From: Aptenodytes patagonicus
Lineage: Eukaryota > Chordata > Aves > Sphenisciformes > Spheniscidae
Direction: 5' to 3'
NCBI RefSeq assembly: GCF_965638725.1
Contig: NC_134951.1
Coordinates: 102,137,811 to 102,201,810, forward strand
DNA: 64,000 nucleotides
The translations under genes and the position numbers were made by a program. Positions 1 through 12,700 of this stretch are shown one piece after another. The notes under the pieces are model-generated. The model did not search any database and was not told the origin of the DNA. It saw only the letters and a list, made by a program, of their open reading frames with translations. The number at the start of each line of letters is the position of its first letter. Position 1 is the first letter of the stretch.

Positions 1-1403
1 TTTTGAATCTTGAACTTCACAGTTGACGGCTTTATCGGGTTTCTTGGGTAGGTTAATTTGCAGAGCTGGTTACATTTAAAGGAACAGCTTACTTTATGGA
101 GCATGATGGATATGATGATGGATATGGAGGGTGGAGTTAATATTTTTCTATTGTTTCAGTAATTTCCTGCATTTTTGATGTTATACTTTATATCCTACAA
201 ACATTGTGCTTTGAATGTTTTACTGCACTATCCAGTTCAGTATCGCAACCTGAAAGTACTTATTTTGTTGGCTACGTTGTATGAATACAAATGCAAGTAA
301 AAACCTCAGCCTCTCTCTAATGATAAAATGCCTCTATGTTTACATTAAAAGACACATTTCATATTACTTGTTATGGTGGTTTGGGCATGTATCTAGTTTG
401 AGCATTTATTTAGATTCCTGGCTTTGTACTCATTCCCTATTGCTCAAAATGCTCTCATTTATGTGCCTTCTCTACTCCTGTCCCTCCCTCCTCATATGTC
501 CTCCTCAAGGTAAAAAACAAACAAACAAACAACAAAAAAACCCACCACCAAACAAACAAACAAAAAACCCCAAAACACTCACACACATACAAAACCACAT
601 TGACTTCTCTTTCACAGAGGAGCAGCATCACGAGACAGTTAATACATAAACTAGAATAAATACTTTTCAAATGAAGGAAAATGCACATTTATGTTTTGTG
701 GAAATTGCCATTAAATACTCTGTAGATTTAAAGTTCTGCTGAAGTGGTGATGATAAATAAGATAATGGTAAACACCACCTTTTGATGTCTGTAGAAGACA
801 TTAAAAAACTTGACATTTTCTAGCTTTTCAAGCTGAAATTTTAATAACATAGAAGTTAGTAGTGTGTGATAAAGATGTTATTAATTTCTGTAAACTTTTT
901 TTAATTCAGGACCAGAGCGTTTTTGAAACTGGAATCAGAGGTTGAGGGAGGGAGGTTCCAGATTTAAGCACATTAGTTAGTGATCTGACTTCTTTTAAGC
1001 ACTGATCATAGCTACCATTGACGTCTAGGTCAGCGAAGGCTGCTGAATGGTTTGCATTTTTTTTTTAAATGGGTTGAAATCCTGACATATTCTCATTAAT
1101 ACACGAATTGCCTCCTTCAAAAAAAAATTGAGAAACTAATGTTTAGGCTTCTTGAGTATGGGTTTTAGTCCTGTATTTCGTTTGTTTTATTTTGTGCCTG
1201 ATTTCTTTGAGTATTTCTTATCTGCACGTGAAATTTTGGGAAGGAAGTTATGTCTACTTTCAGTTGCATATTCCATTCCTTGTTATCAGCACAGTTCATA
1301 TCACTTAGAATAATTATTTTAGCTCTTTTAACTTTGGCAATTTTATTTTCTTCTTTAAGATTTGAAGTTAATGCTCTTTTTGTCTGTGCATTAAACTTCA
1401 TAG
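1..1403 (+). other. LRPPRC intron sequence
   Basis: This AT-rich stretch upstream of the first recognisable LRPPRC exon shows no exon with a credible frame and both splice sites. It holds an (AAAC)n-like low-complexity tract at about 511-575. Confidence 0.6.
511..575. repeat. (AAAC)n low-complexity tract
   Basis: AAAC units repeat, interrupted by A runs and CCACCA. It makes Lys/Asn/Gln/Pro-rich ORFs on one strand and Phe/Val/Leu-rich ones on the other, which are not genes. Confidence 0.8.
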
Positions 1404-1488
1404 GCAAAGAAGATCGAGACACTTCTAGAACTGATTCCTGAGCATCTAGATATGGAAATTGCATACTGTTACCTCGTGAGATGTTACG
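1404..1488 (+). CDS. LRPPRC: LRPPRC third-to-last coding exon
   Basis: The acceptor is ttcatag and the donor gtaatt. Only one frame is open and reads AKKIETLLELIPEHLDMEIA then YCYLVRCY, a helical pattern as in PPR proteins. It ends in phase 1, which fits the next exon (G+AA gives Glu, so ...RCYELDGD...). No open LRPPRC-like exon was found further upstream in the window. Confidence 0.75.
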
Positions 1489-4400
1489 GTAATTTACTCT
1501 CCTTGGAATAGTTTTTTAGTAAGAACTCTTGAGACATTCAGAAAGGTCATGGAAACCCTTAAAAAGGGGAGTAGGATCTGCACCGTGTAACTTGCTTTAC
1601 AGTTTGAGCCACAAAGAGGTGGGGGGGGTTATTGTTGTTTTAAATCTGTTGGGTCTGTATACTACCCTAGCTATTAGGTTGGAAAAGCAACCAACTGACG
1701 CAAGCCTTGAATCCTTTACAAAAGGAGCTGTATTACATTAAAGGATACTGCTACAATAGAGGCTAAGTAGGGGCTTCGTGGAATAAAAAAGAATCCATCC
1801 TAACCCATGGAGAGAAATATTGTAGAAATGAATGGCTTTTAAAATGAATCTAGCTTTTTTCCCCGAAACATGTAATAAGTATATTGGTTCCTTTTATGTG
1901 TGTGTTTCAAAATCCTAAGTGATTAGTTCTATCGGTAACGTGCAAGGACCTTATTGTTATTCGTGTAAATTCTTTATACCTGTTTTAATTTAGCCAAAGT
2001 TAATATTCCAGATGCCTTCATTTGGGTTTACCTAAATGGTTGATTGAAGTGCTAATCAGTTCTCTTTATAGTTGAAGTCCGAGAGGAACAGCTCTAAAAA
2101 AATCAAGTTGCTTATTTAAATATGTTTATTTGCAACACTCACTCTTGAAAAACCAGGACATGTAGCCCCTATGGCAACACTCAGTTGGAGGCTTGCGTCT
2201 CTGTGCTGTAATGTCCTTTGCCTTGTGTACTCTGTATGGTCCTCCAGTTTTATTACAGGGAGTAAACACTCTTCACACGTGTATTACAAGCAAAAAGATA
2301 TAATGACAGAAGCCCTTGTGCTCCAATCTATCACAGAGGAGATAAATAGGAATAATTAAGTAAAACACTTTAAACCCAAATCCAAGGTATGGTTTTAAAG
2401 GAATACAAACTTCAGTGTATTTGAATCAACTTGTAGAAGTTCTCATGATGTAGTATCTAACTTAGAAAATTCACTTGCTCAGCAACATTCAAAACAGCAA
2501 TCACTACCAAAATCGTTTAGCACCATAGTTTTATTCACAGCAGGGTAAGTTTTCTAACATGTTTTTATAAAACAAAAAACCGCCCTTTTGTCGCCAGCAC
2601 TGTACTTGCTGCTTTACACTGTCGTTAGCCCTTTACTGCTTTTACCTCAGTAAAAATTCCCTAAGTGCACTAACTAATTTTTTCAATATCCTTTCCGACT
2701 ACAGCATAGTACAACAATTTCATAAAGAGATTGCAGAGAATCAGTCGCTTGCTCTATTCTACCTAAAACAGTGGTTAGAGTGTATTCAACATGTGAAGCC
2801 ACACTGTATGTGAAGAGATGGTTGCTGTAGTTTCTTCCGGCAGAGATGTAGCTGGCTCATAGCAAGTTCTAGAGGAGACATTCAGTACCAGCATGAAGAG
2901 TTTTAAAAGCTGTTCCCAGGTTATTCTGTACAAGCATCTTACCTGTATGAGACATCGATTCCACTCCTGTATGGGGTAGAAGAGTGCACATCAGTTACTT
3001 GACCCACTTTACCAGGGCTGGGCTGGATGAGTCATACTAGGATATCTTTGCATTTCTATTGCATCTTTCTGTTTTAAGGAAGTCAGGTGGTGTCCTGCTT
3101 CTAGGATATTCGGGGGCATTTACTATATTCTGTCCCCACCATGTATAATATGTACAGACCTGTACACAGGAACAGCAATTTAGCTGCCTCTTCCCCTCAT
3201 CCTTTCTCTTCCATTTTGATACTTTCTGCAGTGGTGAATATGCTAGTTTCATTTGGCTGTTAAAATGATCATCAGCAAAACATTTAGCATAACTGAAATG
3301 TCGAAGGCTGTGCTTAGGTTGTGTTCTAGCCAAGAGGGCTAGAAATACGATCTTTTAAATAAAAGATTTTTTTTTTTCATTTTACACTTAGTAAGCTTTA
3401 AAACATGGTTTCTCATTTTGGACCAAGTCCAACCTTGTAGTATCATCACTTTCTAGACAACAAATGATTCTCCTGTCAGACCTATTGTTATCTTTCATTC
3501 CCCTTTCTAACTAATTAAAAATAACAGAGTACTATTACTACAATTGGTTACTGTTGCTAGTTATCAAAATAAATGGACAAATAAAATTATAATTGTTTCT
3601 ATGTTTAGCAAAGATACAGTAGAATATAGATCACAGCTGAAAGAAGTCTGATCGTATATCAGACATCCATGACTGAACAAATAAAGGGACACTTACTCCT
3701 TTCCTTGTCCTGAGATATGATGCATTACCAGGACTAGGTTTCCTTTGCTGTATACCTTCTAGAAAAAGGAAATATGTAAAATCACATTTGCGTGGTCTAT
3801 TAAACGCAATCTAAGTATTAGCTTTTTTTTTATTTTCCATACAGTAAATACATCTATTTTAAAGAAATAGAAAGGTAAGGATTTCTATTAGGCTTTCATT
3901 AAGCTATCACTTCGTGCAGTTTCTGCAGTAGCCTCCCACATTCAAAAAGGAGCTCAGCCACTTGACAGATGTGAGTGGGAAGCTTTTTCTCATGAGAAAG
4001 GGACACAAGCTATCCATTTCTGTATAATTAAAGCTTTTTTTTTCTTTAAGAACCATTGTTTTTTGTAGCCCCTTTGGTTGTGAAGATAGTGTTTCCAAAT
4101 GTGAACAAGTAAGACCTGAGACAGCTCCCATACTGTAGATGTTTGCGTTTTCCCAAGCAATAAAATGAATTTAGCTGGATATGATGGCTTCCTTGTTGTT
4201 CACAAGGTGCTAGGAACTGTTGTACTGCCTCTAGGACCCTGAGGACAACCGTGAAACTGTCAGGGGTCACTTTAATTTCATCCTGATGCTTCTCAAGCAA
4301 ATGCCTGAGCAGTAGCAAAGTCTATGGTTAAGTGAGAGTCCATGTAGAAGGAGGGGTTTCTCCGCTCTCCCACTTTAGAGGAAGGAGAAATATACTCCAC

Positions 4401-6609
4401 TCGTCTACAACCAGAAGTGAATAGTCCTTTAAATAAATGAAGAATGGATTAGTTAGAACCTGTTGCAGGGGATGGTGCCTTTTCTGGAATATCCACAAAA
4501 TGTTACTGGTTTGTAAGCAGTTAAGGTTTGTAATAGTGTTAGTGGGTCAGCAAAACTTTTCTCCTGCTCAATAGGATGAAATGGGTCTTTCTTTGTGTTC
4601 TAAAATGACATCTGACCTTTGTTTTCTTTGTTCCTTTAGGTTATAGTTTTGATGTAGCCAGCACCTGTAACCATAACAATATTCTGCACTTACTTAAGGG
4701 AATTAAATTCTGCTCTAGAGTTCTCACATGCTGAACTTGGGGGGGGCTTTTGTTCTAGCTTTTGTTTTTATTTTTTATCATTTGCTTCAGAAAGAGGCAT
4801 ATGGCTCTGTATCTCACATCCTAGAGTGGTGTGTTCTCACTGTGCGGCTCTTACTCCTTTGTGGTTTCAGCACATTCTTTAAGGAATTGATCATCCAGCC
4901 TCAAATAAAAAGGAAAGCTAGAATGGCTGTACGTTCTGTTCTCTTATGTGAATTGTCAGTAGGATATGAAGAATATCCAGAATATTTGGAATATTGTATG
5001 TTAAAATACTTGGAATATGTTTTGGCAAGTAGTAGGAACGCGTGACATCATGGAAACAGGTGAAGAGAGGAACACTTAACCACTGGGGTTTTTTTTGTTG
5101 TTTTTATTTTTTTTCCTCAGAATTGGATGGGGATGTTGCTTCTGTAAAGGCTGTGTATGAGAAAACAAAAGCGGAGAATATACAGCTGCACGAGCTATCT
5201 CTGAAATCTTTAGCAGCTTTTCTGAAGAAAGTGGGAGAGCCCGTCCCTTTCACTGAACCCCCTGTGAGTATTTCCTAATTAAGAAATAGATATGCAGAAT
5301 TGTGTATGTTCAATGTTAGTAAAACAAATTGCATGAATAATTACATAGGGATTAGATCTCTGCAGAGACTCCTCAAAGGAGGTAACGTATGAAGTACTGA
5401 GTGTTGTAGGAGCTATAGTAATCTTGCATTGGATTTGACTTGAGGAAATAAAATCTCTTGGGGCTTACGATGTTTAAACTACCTGATCCTTATCAGGCAC
5501 TCATCTACAGGTGTACCTTGATCAACTGTCCGTGGGGCATTTTACACGTGTATATCATTAACAATTAATGGGTTTTAGTTTTCATTAATTACCTGCTTTG
5601 TATCCAGTACAACTTGCTGCTTTAGTAGGATGGGATTTTAGAACTGTAGGAATTATTTTTCTGTTGCAGCTTTGCTTCTAGCTGCCTTGCCAAGAGATAT
5701 ATGCAACTGTGCAAATATATCTTATTTTGAGGGTGACAAGCAGCATGACACTAAATCTGTCAAGACTGTAAATACTTCTTTCACATCATTCCTTTGACTA
5801 ATAGTCTACTAGTACCATTTTAGCGAAGCAGACTTTAAAGACTTACTATATTTTTCCCTCTCTAAGCAAACTTTTTATTGCCATTTTCTTGCCACTTCTT
5901 ATATTTTAAACTAAGTGTTTTTCTGTAGTTCTGTAAAGACCTGATTATATGCTGTTTCTCCATATTGCTTCATGATAAATGTGATTTTCTTTTCTCATTT
6001 TGCAAAGAATTGGAGAAAATTTTGGCATAAAATGTTCAGTTTAGCCTTTTAACAACCATGGAGTTTTTTCTGCAGATGATTTATAATCTGAATTTTCAGT
6101 TGGACTGTGTAAATTTAAAACCTAGAATGTCTGTTACATGTAGCTAGTGAAAATAAGAGTGTTTTTTCAAAGTCACTGAAATGATTCATTTTCTGGTTTT
6201 CCCTGTTCAACTTTTCTCTAATGCAGCTTGGTCTTTAAAAGTGTCTCATAATTTTTTTTTGACACAATTGCAGATTGCAGTTAAAAAGTATTTTCATTTT
6301 TAAAATGAAATTGATTATATTATTGCATTTTGTAATAGAAGCTTCATTATGCGTTTTTGGCAAGGTTTTCCTTTTCCTTTTATTCTCTCTCTCTCTGGTA
6401 TTTCTCTTAATTATACAGACTTCAATACAGATCTAGTTTTGCATGACAGAGAATAATAGATTTTGCTTTTGTCAGGACATAAGACTTTGTTCAGAATTAG
6501 TAACTTTTCAGTTGAAAAAGTGTTGAACTTGTTTATTCCACTCTGTTTATAGGAGACATTCAGGTTCTATGTGGAAAAATGGAGGAAAAGAAGATTGGAA
6601 GCATCATGA
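1404..6609 (+). CDS. LRPPRC: LRPPRC, C-terminal end (last three coding exons)
   Basis: This is the 3' end of the gene for the leucine-rich pentatricopeptide-repeat protein that, with SLIRP, stabilises and helps polyadenylate mitochondrial mRNAs in the matrix. Three exons join in frame: 1404-1488, 5121-5263 and 6553-6609. They have AG acceptors, GT donors and matching phases (1, then 0), and give about 95 residues ending in a TGA stop. The middle exon encodes LDGDVASVKAVYEK and GEPVPFTEPP, and the last encodes ETFRFYVEKWRKRR; I recognise these as the LRPPRC C-terminus from memory of the family. The helical, charged composition fits PPR-like repeats. The rest of the gene lies upstream of the window. 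An AATAAA follows the stop by about 55 bases. Position beside ABCG8, tail to tail, matches vertebrate synteny. The identity is firm for the last two exons and somewhat less so for the first. Confidence 0.88.
1489..5120 (+). other. LRPPRC intron (3.6 kb)
   Basis: This lies between two LRPPRC exons whose phases match directly, so no exon is needed in between. Near its end (4963-5020) is a degenerate tandem of GAATAT/TGGAATAT-like units. Otherwise I see only AT-rich unique sequence. Confidence 0.65.
4963..5020. repeat. Degenerate GAATAT-type short tandem repeat
   Basis: Units such as GAATATCCA, GAATATTTG, GAATATTGT and GGAATATG recur across about 58 bases. It translates to a Tyr/Glu-rich run in a spurious frame. 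Confidence 0.6.
5121..5263 (+). CDS. LRPPRC: LRPPRC penultimate coding exon
   Basis: A long polypyrimidine tract and CAG precede the exon and GTGAGT follows it. It encodes LDGDVASVKAVYEKTKAEN through KKVGEPVPFTEPP, the recognisable C-terminal part of LRPPRC. It enters in phase 1 and leaves in phase 0. Confidence 0.92.
6553..6609 (+). CDS. LRPPRC: LRPPRC last coding exon with stop
   Basis: After a tttatag acceptor the exon reads ETFRFYVEKWRKRRLEAS and stops with TGA. It follows the preceding ...FTEPP in phase 0, as in other vertebrate LRPPRC proteins, which also end in a short basic helix. Confidence 0.9.
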   Translation, partial: ETFRFYVEKWRKRRLEAS

Positions 6610-6663
6610 ACAGACAGTCTTTTATGCTTTAGTTGTTTATGAAATTGTTTAAATATTACATTC

Positions 6664-6669
6664 AATAAA
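6664..6669 (+). promoter_or_regulatory. LRPPRC polyadenylation signal
   Basis: A canonical AATAAA lies 55 bases after the LRPPRC stop codon, and T/GT-rich sequence (tgttgttctgtgt) follows. It probably defines a short 3' UTR. Confidence 0.75.
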
Positions 6670-9600
6670 AATTTAAAAAAGCATGTTGTTCTGTGTAATT
6701 TCTAATATAAATGTGTTTAAACAGCACTTTCCATAGCTGTAATTGATAGGAACATTCATTAATAGAAATGCTGTTAAAATTGCTAATGAAATACCAAGAC
6801 GCAGCTTTCTAGGCTAGTTCTGCTTTAATGTATGATCTGCTATAACCTGAACTGTATTTTGGCTCCTGTTGATTCACCAAATATATGTATATCAAGAAAG
6901 TCACTAGAGGGGTATGTAACTGTAACTTAAGCAAACTTGTCTTACCCTTTGCTGCTGTTTGCCTACTACTTTGGGGTGAAAGTAGAAGGGTAAAGAACAT
7001 CATCTTCAGGATTCATCTGTATCTACACAGAAAATAAATGCATCTTTTTTTTTTAGATTTCTCCTAAATGTACTTATTTTGTGTTAAGTATCTCGTTAGG
7101 GCGTTCGATATTATAGGTAAAGACAAAATACTTCTATCATTTACACTAGCTTGTGTGTTGTAGTTTTATAGCATCTTTAATTCATTCTCATAACTCTTAG
7201 TCCAGTTAATTTTATGGGTACAAGAACCGCATATCCATGAAAACACGCCTTCTAAACAAAGCAGTGCCCATGACTTGCAGGGGTAGCAGTTGTTTGCTTG
7301 CTGGGAGACTGGCGGGCATGCTTTATTTGTATCAATGTGGGAGGAAACCTACTCTGATGTGAAGTTTTACAGTCCAGAGTTGTGGGATCATGAAAATAAG
7401 ACACTTCTAAATTACAAAGATGAAAGAATACATAGAAAATACATCCATTATCTCTGTGAATAATGATGGAAACTCAGAAATGCACACCTTGGTGTAACAA
7501 ATGGAATGCAGTGCCTATGCAGTACTTCAAACAGGTTTTAATGAAATGAAAGCTTGTTTCTCTGCATTTAGTGACTTTGTTGATTGATCTTTACATTTTC
7601 AGTGGGTTAACTTTATCTTTCTTAGGTTTTCCCACATAGGCAACACTGTGGTAATTAAAAATTCGTGTGTGCACACAAGGTTTTGACAAAATTTTGAAAG
7701 ACTTGTACAGTAATCTGAAAGTGTCAAAGTTGGGAAGAAATTGGGACCTAATTTTTTGAAGTAAAATTTCCAGTTTGTTACCTAGTTAGTATATTTATAA
7801 ATACATTAAAACTCCCGCTGTACTCAAAAAAAATGAGGCATAACTAACCAGGGGCTGAGGTGAGTGGTAAATTCTGTTTTCCAAACAAACTGTATGGATC
7901 CTAGCTGTGTCTGCTCCGTTGGTGGTGTGGTTTTACGATGACCTTTGTTACTTCAGGAGCGTAGACTCGGCAACATACTGCACCCGCATGGCTCTAACCG
8001 TCTGGCACCCTTTGTTCCTGCGTTGTCAAGATCGGGCATTAACGTTTGGAATTTCATTCATAGCCTAATGGTTGCGTGCCCTATCTGAAAGCAAGCCTAG
8101 GCAGTACTGGGTTTATTTCGCTTCACAAATGGAGGTGTTTCTTTTTTCTAAAGCTACAGCTATATTACATGTGTTTCAGTGTCATAGCAGCATATTGAAG
8201 ACTGTCAGCTAGCTGGCGACCCTTTCTCTAGTGCCACAGCTCTTGTTTGTAGAGGTCATCTTGTGAGTATCAGTTCCACAGCGGTAGCCGTGTTCCGGTA
8301 AGTGGAGTCACATCTGAGCATAACTGGTGGCAACGGGCCTGTATGCTTTTTGAGCTAAGCTAGCACATAGGATAAGGAAGAGAATGAGTATTACTTGAAG
8401 CAACCACCAGGTCATCACAGGGGAAGTTAACAGCAGATCTGTAGATCTTAACTACCTTTTTGACGAGGAGGTGGAATCTCATGTGGTCGTGGACCAGGTG
8501 CAATTGACTGTCAGGTGCTGCAGCTTGTCATGAGTCTGTGCTGTGATACTGGCGGGTTGTGTTTGCTGGCTGCTGCCTTCTGAGGCCGAAAAGCAGCACG
8601 CAAGGCCGCAGCCAGCTGCATGACTGCCTGTTGCTAGTGCCCATGCGTGAGGTCTGACCATGCAGGATTAGTACTGGTTAGCATCGACACGTTTTTCTTC
8701 GAACTTGCTTGACCTGAACTCTAACAGAATAATGCCCTGTGATTTTATAGTTGCAATTGTGGAAGTGGAAAGTAAATTTGATAGCCTGTAACTGAAGAAT
8801 ATAAATTAAATTGTTTCCAGCTCTGAAATTGCATTTTGGGTGACCTCACGGAAAGCTGTGGGCTGAAAGAGCCGGCTGCTGAGGCGATCAAACATCAGTG
8901 AGGCACTGCAGGAGCATGACACCAAACAGCACCGGGGTTTCGTGGCAGCAGTGATAGGGTAACGGGTGAAGGTGCACGCTGACCGCTCGGGATCACGTTG
9001 CAATAGCCCTGGCCCATGGAGCCTTGTGGCAGAGATGGGAAAGCAGAGATTATTCAAAGGATAGGGAAAGGCTGCCATTGTGTGATAATATTTCTGATTT
9101 TCTGTTCCAGTAAATGTTTCGTGTACAATTAAGGAATCATTACACAGAGGAGTGCAGTCTCTCCTGTCTTTAAAATGTGGGACAGTGAGGGATTTGTGCC
9201 ACTCCGGGACACGATCACCTCCGTCTGAAACGAGGTTATACTGGGAAGGTTTTGCAGAATCGGCATTTGTGCCGACTCTTCTAGAATACGCTTGAAATGA
9301 TAATATTTCTTGTGCATTGGTGTGCTGAGACTCAGCCATTTCAAGCATGAAGAAAAATGCGGTTTAGAAGGTTAGCGTTTCTTCACCGAATAAGTAAGCA
9401 GTTTCATTATTTTATTTCTTCATATTCAAAGAAAGAAACCTGTAAGATGACGAAATGCAGAATGGCAGTCTTGCAAACTTGTCACGGTGATTCATTAGTC
9501 CAGATACCAAATGTACTCTGTCATACTGGCCATAGCACTTATCCCTGTAAAGCAGAAAAGAATTATTTGCCACCGGCTAGTGGATAACTGGGATTGTGCA

Positions 9601-9720
9601 AGATCCAGACCAGGTGCGGTGTCTGTGAGATAGGAGTGCGGTTTTCCAGAGGCCTCCGTGGGAAGCTGAGAGTGTGCTGACATGAAACGACCTGACACGT
9701 TACTGTAAAAATCAAATTGT

Positions 9721-9740
9721 GTGAGTGTGTGTGTGTGTTT
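9721..9740. repeat. (GT)n short microsatellite
   Basis: A short GTGAGTGTGTGTGTG run lies in intergenic sequence. Confidence 0.8.
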
Positions 9741-12700
9741 GCATAATAGTGTGTCTTGATTGGGGTTGAGAGGACTGGAAAAAGCTTGCTGCTTGAATTG
9801 AGACGACTTAATCTCACTTCCGTGCCCTGCACCGCATTACGGACTCGCCTCTTTCCCCCCACTCCCCTTGAGGTAGGGGCAGGAGGAGGGTGCTTTTTGG
9901 TTTTTGAGCTCAGTATGGGAAAGCTTGTTAACTACCAATACAGTCATTTTGTAGCATGATAATTACATGCTGTAGTTCTATCCTTACCTACTAAAACAGT
10001 TCGTTCAACTCATTGTCTCCTGAGACCCTTTTCTATAGCAAGAAATGTAGCTTGGTAGGTTAGTAGCTGTCTTCAGACTTCCTTAATACGTACCCACTGT
10101 TGAAAATGGAGTAGCTGAACGGATCGTGTCTTTGGCAGTGGCAGCTCAGAAGGTTTTTATAGATTGAATGCCTGAGTCAGCAGGATTCCAGCTGCAGTTT
10201 ACAGTAACAAGGGAGGATCATAACACTGAAGGTAGGACCACGAGTGCACATATTGACAGAGAAAAAGACTGGAAGCGTGTTCACCGGAGTACTGCCGTAT
10301 TTATTGCTTCTCTCAAAGGTGTGATGCTTCCGGACTCTCCAGGAGCACAGCAGAGGAGGAAGGGACAGAAGTGATGGATGTGACCAGGAGGTTTTGCTGG
10401 TCAATGTGAGAAATCTGTCAGCACCTAGAAGGAATGTCCAATTTCCTGCACCACTATGTTGTTGCTGTAAAGGTGAAAAAAGTGAGTGTGTAAGAAAAAG
10501 CTGAGACTGTCATTGAGTTTAGCCTTTTTTAGCAAAGATTTCTCTGCATTTCTTAAAATCATTCTCATAATTTCTGTGTAAAGTAAACTGCAAAAAGATA
10601 CTTCCTTTCCAGAATGGCTGCAGCCTCTGGTGGTTTGCCAGTACTTCTGTGAATCAATAATCGGAGGAAACCCAATATCCTTTTAAGCTAGTGGCTCCAA
10701 CCGAGGCTGTAATGTAATCCAAGGGCATCTTTCTGAGTACGGGCGTGCAGATCCTCAGCTACAGGAGCAAAGTTCTGGGTTTCCCATTAGGTCTGGAAAT
10801 AAGAGCAGATGTGGAAGTTTGAGGTTTGAGTTTTCTCTACTGTTTCCCGTAATTAAGAAAATGAGAGAATAGAAACTGTCTTATGCAGTGCCTGCTATAG
10901 ACGGGGCTTCCACATTGATCTGCTTTCAGATAAAGCTCTTAATGCAAGGTTTCTCTCCGATACTCTTAAGCCTCTGTATTACAGTTGGCTAATGCTTCAC
11001 AGTTTCTCATGAGATTACCCTTATAACACCATGATAAAGCAGTGATATCTGTAGAATTGCTATTGTCTGCAGTGATAGCTCCAAACCTCTGTACTTCTGT
11101 GTTTCTCGTAGTTATTTCACTCAGCTGTAAGTGCCAACGAACTCAAGGTTCAGAAAGCAACGAACCTCGGTGTCTCACAGTGAAAGTGATGAGTCTTGAA
11201 AACTAGCAGCAAATTTAATTCTTGGTTTTGCAAGTAGTTTGCGTCTGCTGTTCTTCACATAGTCCGTGAGACCAGGGCAAATCTGAAAAGTGGAGTTACA
11301 GGAAGAGTTGTAGATAGCGGAGATTAATCTTCAGGGGAGGAGAGGAGGGTGGACTTGTAGACAGAAAACAGTTTGGGCTGGAGGGAAAGCAGGGGGGTGT
11401 GGACAGGATGAGGTTGGCCTGGCCAACCTCCTTCGAGGCTGTCGAAGAAGGCTCTGAAAGGCCGTTTTGCTGGGTGCTGGATTTTTATTTATGGGAGAGA
11501 GGAGCTGTGAAGAGTGGCTGTCAAAATACAGGATCGCCGCAGAGGAACTCTGAAGGGATTGGAAGTATTGGGAAAATACCTAGGTGGGAAGGATGAGAGT
11601 TGGTATCGTGGGTGGCAGTAAAAAGACAAAGCTAGCAGCTTCAGCGTGGATCTTTGCCGTTCTTATGGCTCCCACTGTCTCCTCCTCAACCGCTTCTCCT
11701 TGAGGTTCACTGGAGAAGAAAGCAGCGGCAGCAGCAAGGGCTGCTAAGGGTGAGTTGGCTGCTAAGCCCAGCTCAATGAATGAAGAAGCTGTGAAGGACT
11801 GATCAGAGCTGCAGAGCCAAGCCTGGTCCTCTCATGCCTTTCCACCATGGGGAGTCATCATGTCCTGTAATTACAGCTGGGTTACTGAAGAAACAGGAGC
11901 ATCATCATGTGCCAAAAATCCCAAAGGAAGTTTGTCCCAGCAGCAGCCTCTTAAACCTCACGCTTCTCAAATTCAAAAGCAGCTGTAGGAACAAGTGTGT
12001 TATTAGTGTAATTTAGGGGGCTTCTAAACATGAGTCTGAATACGGGACAGTGTTTAGCATTGGGGCTGTTACGATTTCTTTGCGTGCTCCGATACGGAAG
12101 TTGCAGCCTGAGGTGAGGCTCCAACCGAAGCAACTGTGTTAGGTTGCTGAGCCCGCTACCTAGCCGTACTCCGAAAAACTTTCTGCCTAAACCAAAAATA
12201 AATCGAGCGGTTGCCCTTGTCACTTGCAGAGTTCCCTGGGATTTCCTTCTGATTAGTTTAGCTTGAACAGCTCATGTGTGAAGGTTAGCTCAACTGTAAA
12301 TCTTGATCGTCTCTAGCAGTTGTCCATTTTAGGGCCCTCGGAACCCTTTGTAAATAAAATTACACTCTAAAAATTGGAAATATGATAGAAAGCGTACACT
12401 TATTGGAAAATCCATTAGGAGCCATATGTCCGTAGACTTTGCTTAAACAAGGTTTTTGCTTTCCTTCATGATTTTGTTGACTCAGCCTGTATTTCAAACA
12501 CTAATGTTCAAAATGAGAGAGCTAGTACTATCACGTGTCGCATCTGGTTAACCGTTCAGCGTTCCAAGGAGGAGGAAAAAACCCTGATCAAGCGCAATAG
12601 CTGAAAATAAATAAATATATATATTTAAAAAAAAAAAACAAACCAAACCCACCCTTTCTTTTTCCATCTTTTTTTATCATTTTAATGACAGCCATATTTT

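Noticed and set aside
80-134. Coding-like Asp/Gly/Tyr stretch (HDGYDDGYGGWS, then stop)
   Set aside because: It is very short, arises from repeated GATGGATATG, and has no matching splice site or known family.
281-649. 122-codon ORF
   Set aside because: Its second half is the (AAAC)n tract, and no splice sites or domain support it.
910-940. Possible LRPPRC micro-exon after a ttaattcag acceptor
   Set aside because: Only 31 nt, a poor donor (GTTGAG) and no recognisable sequence.
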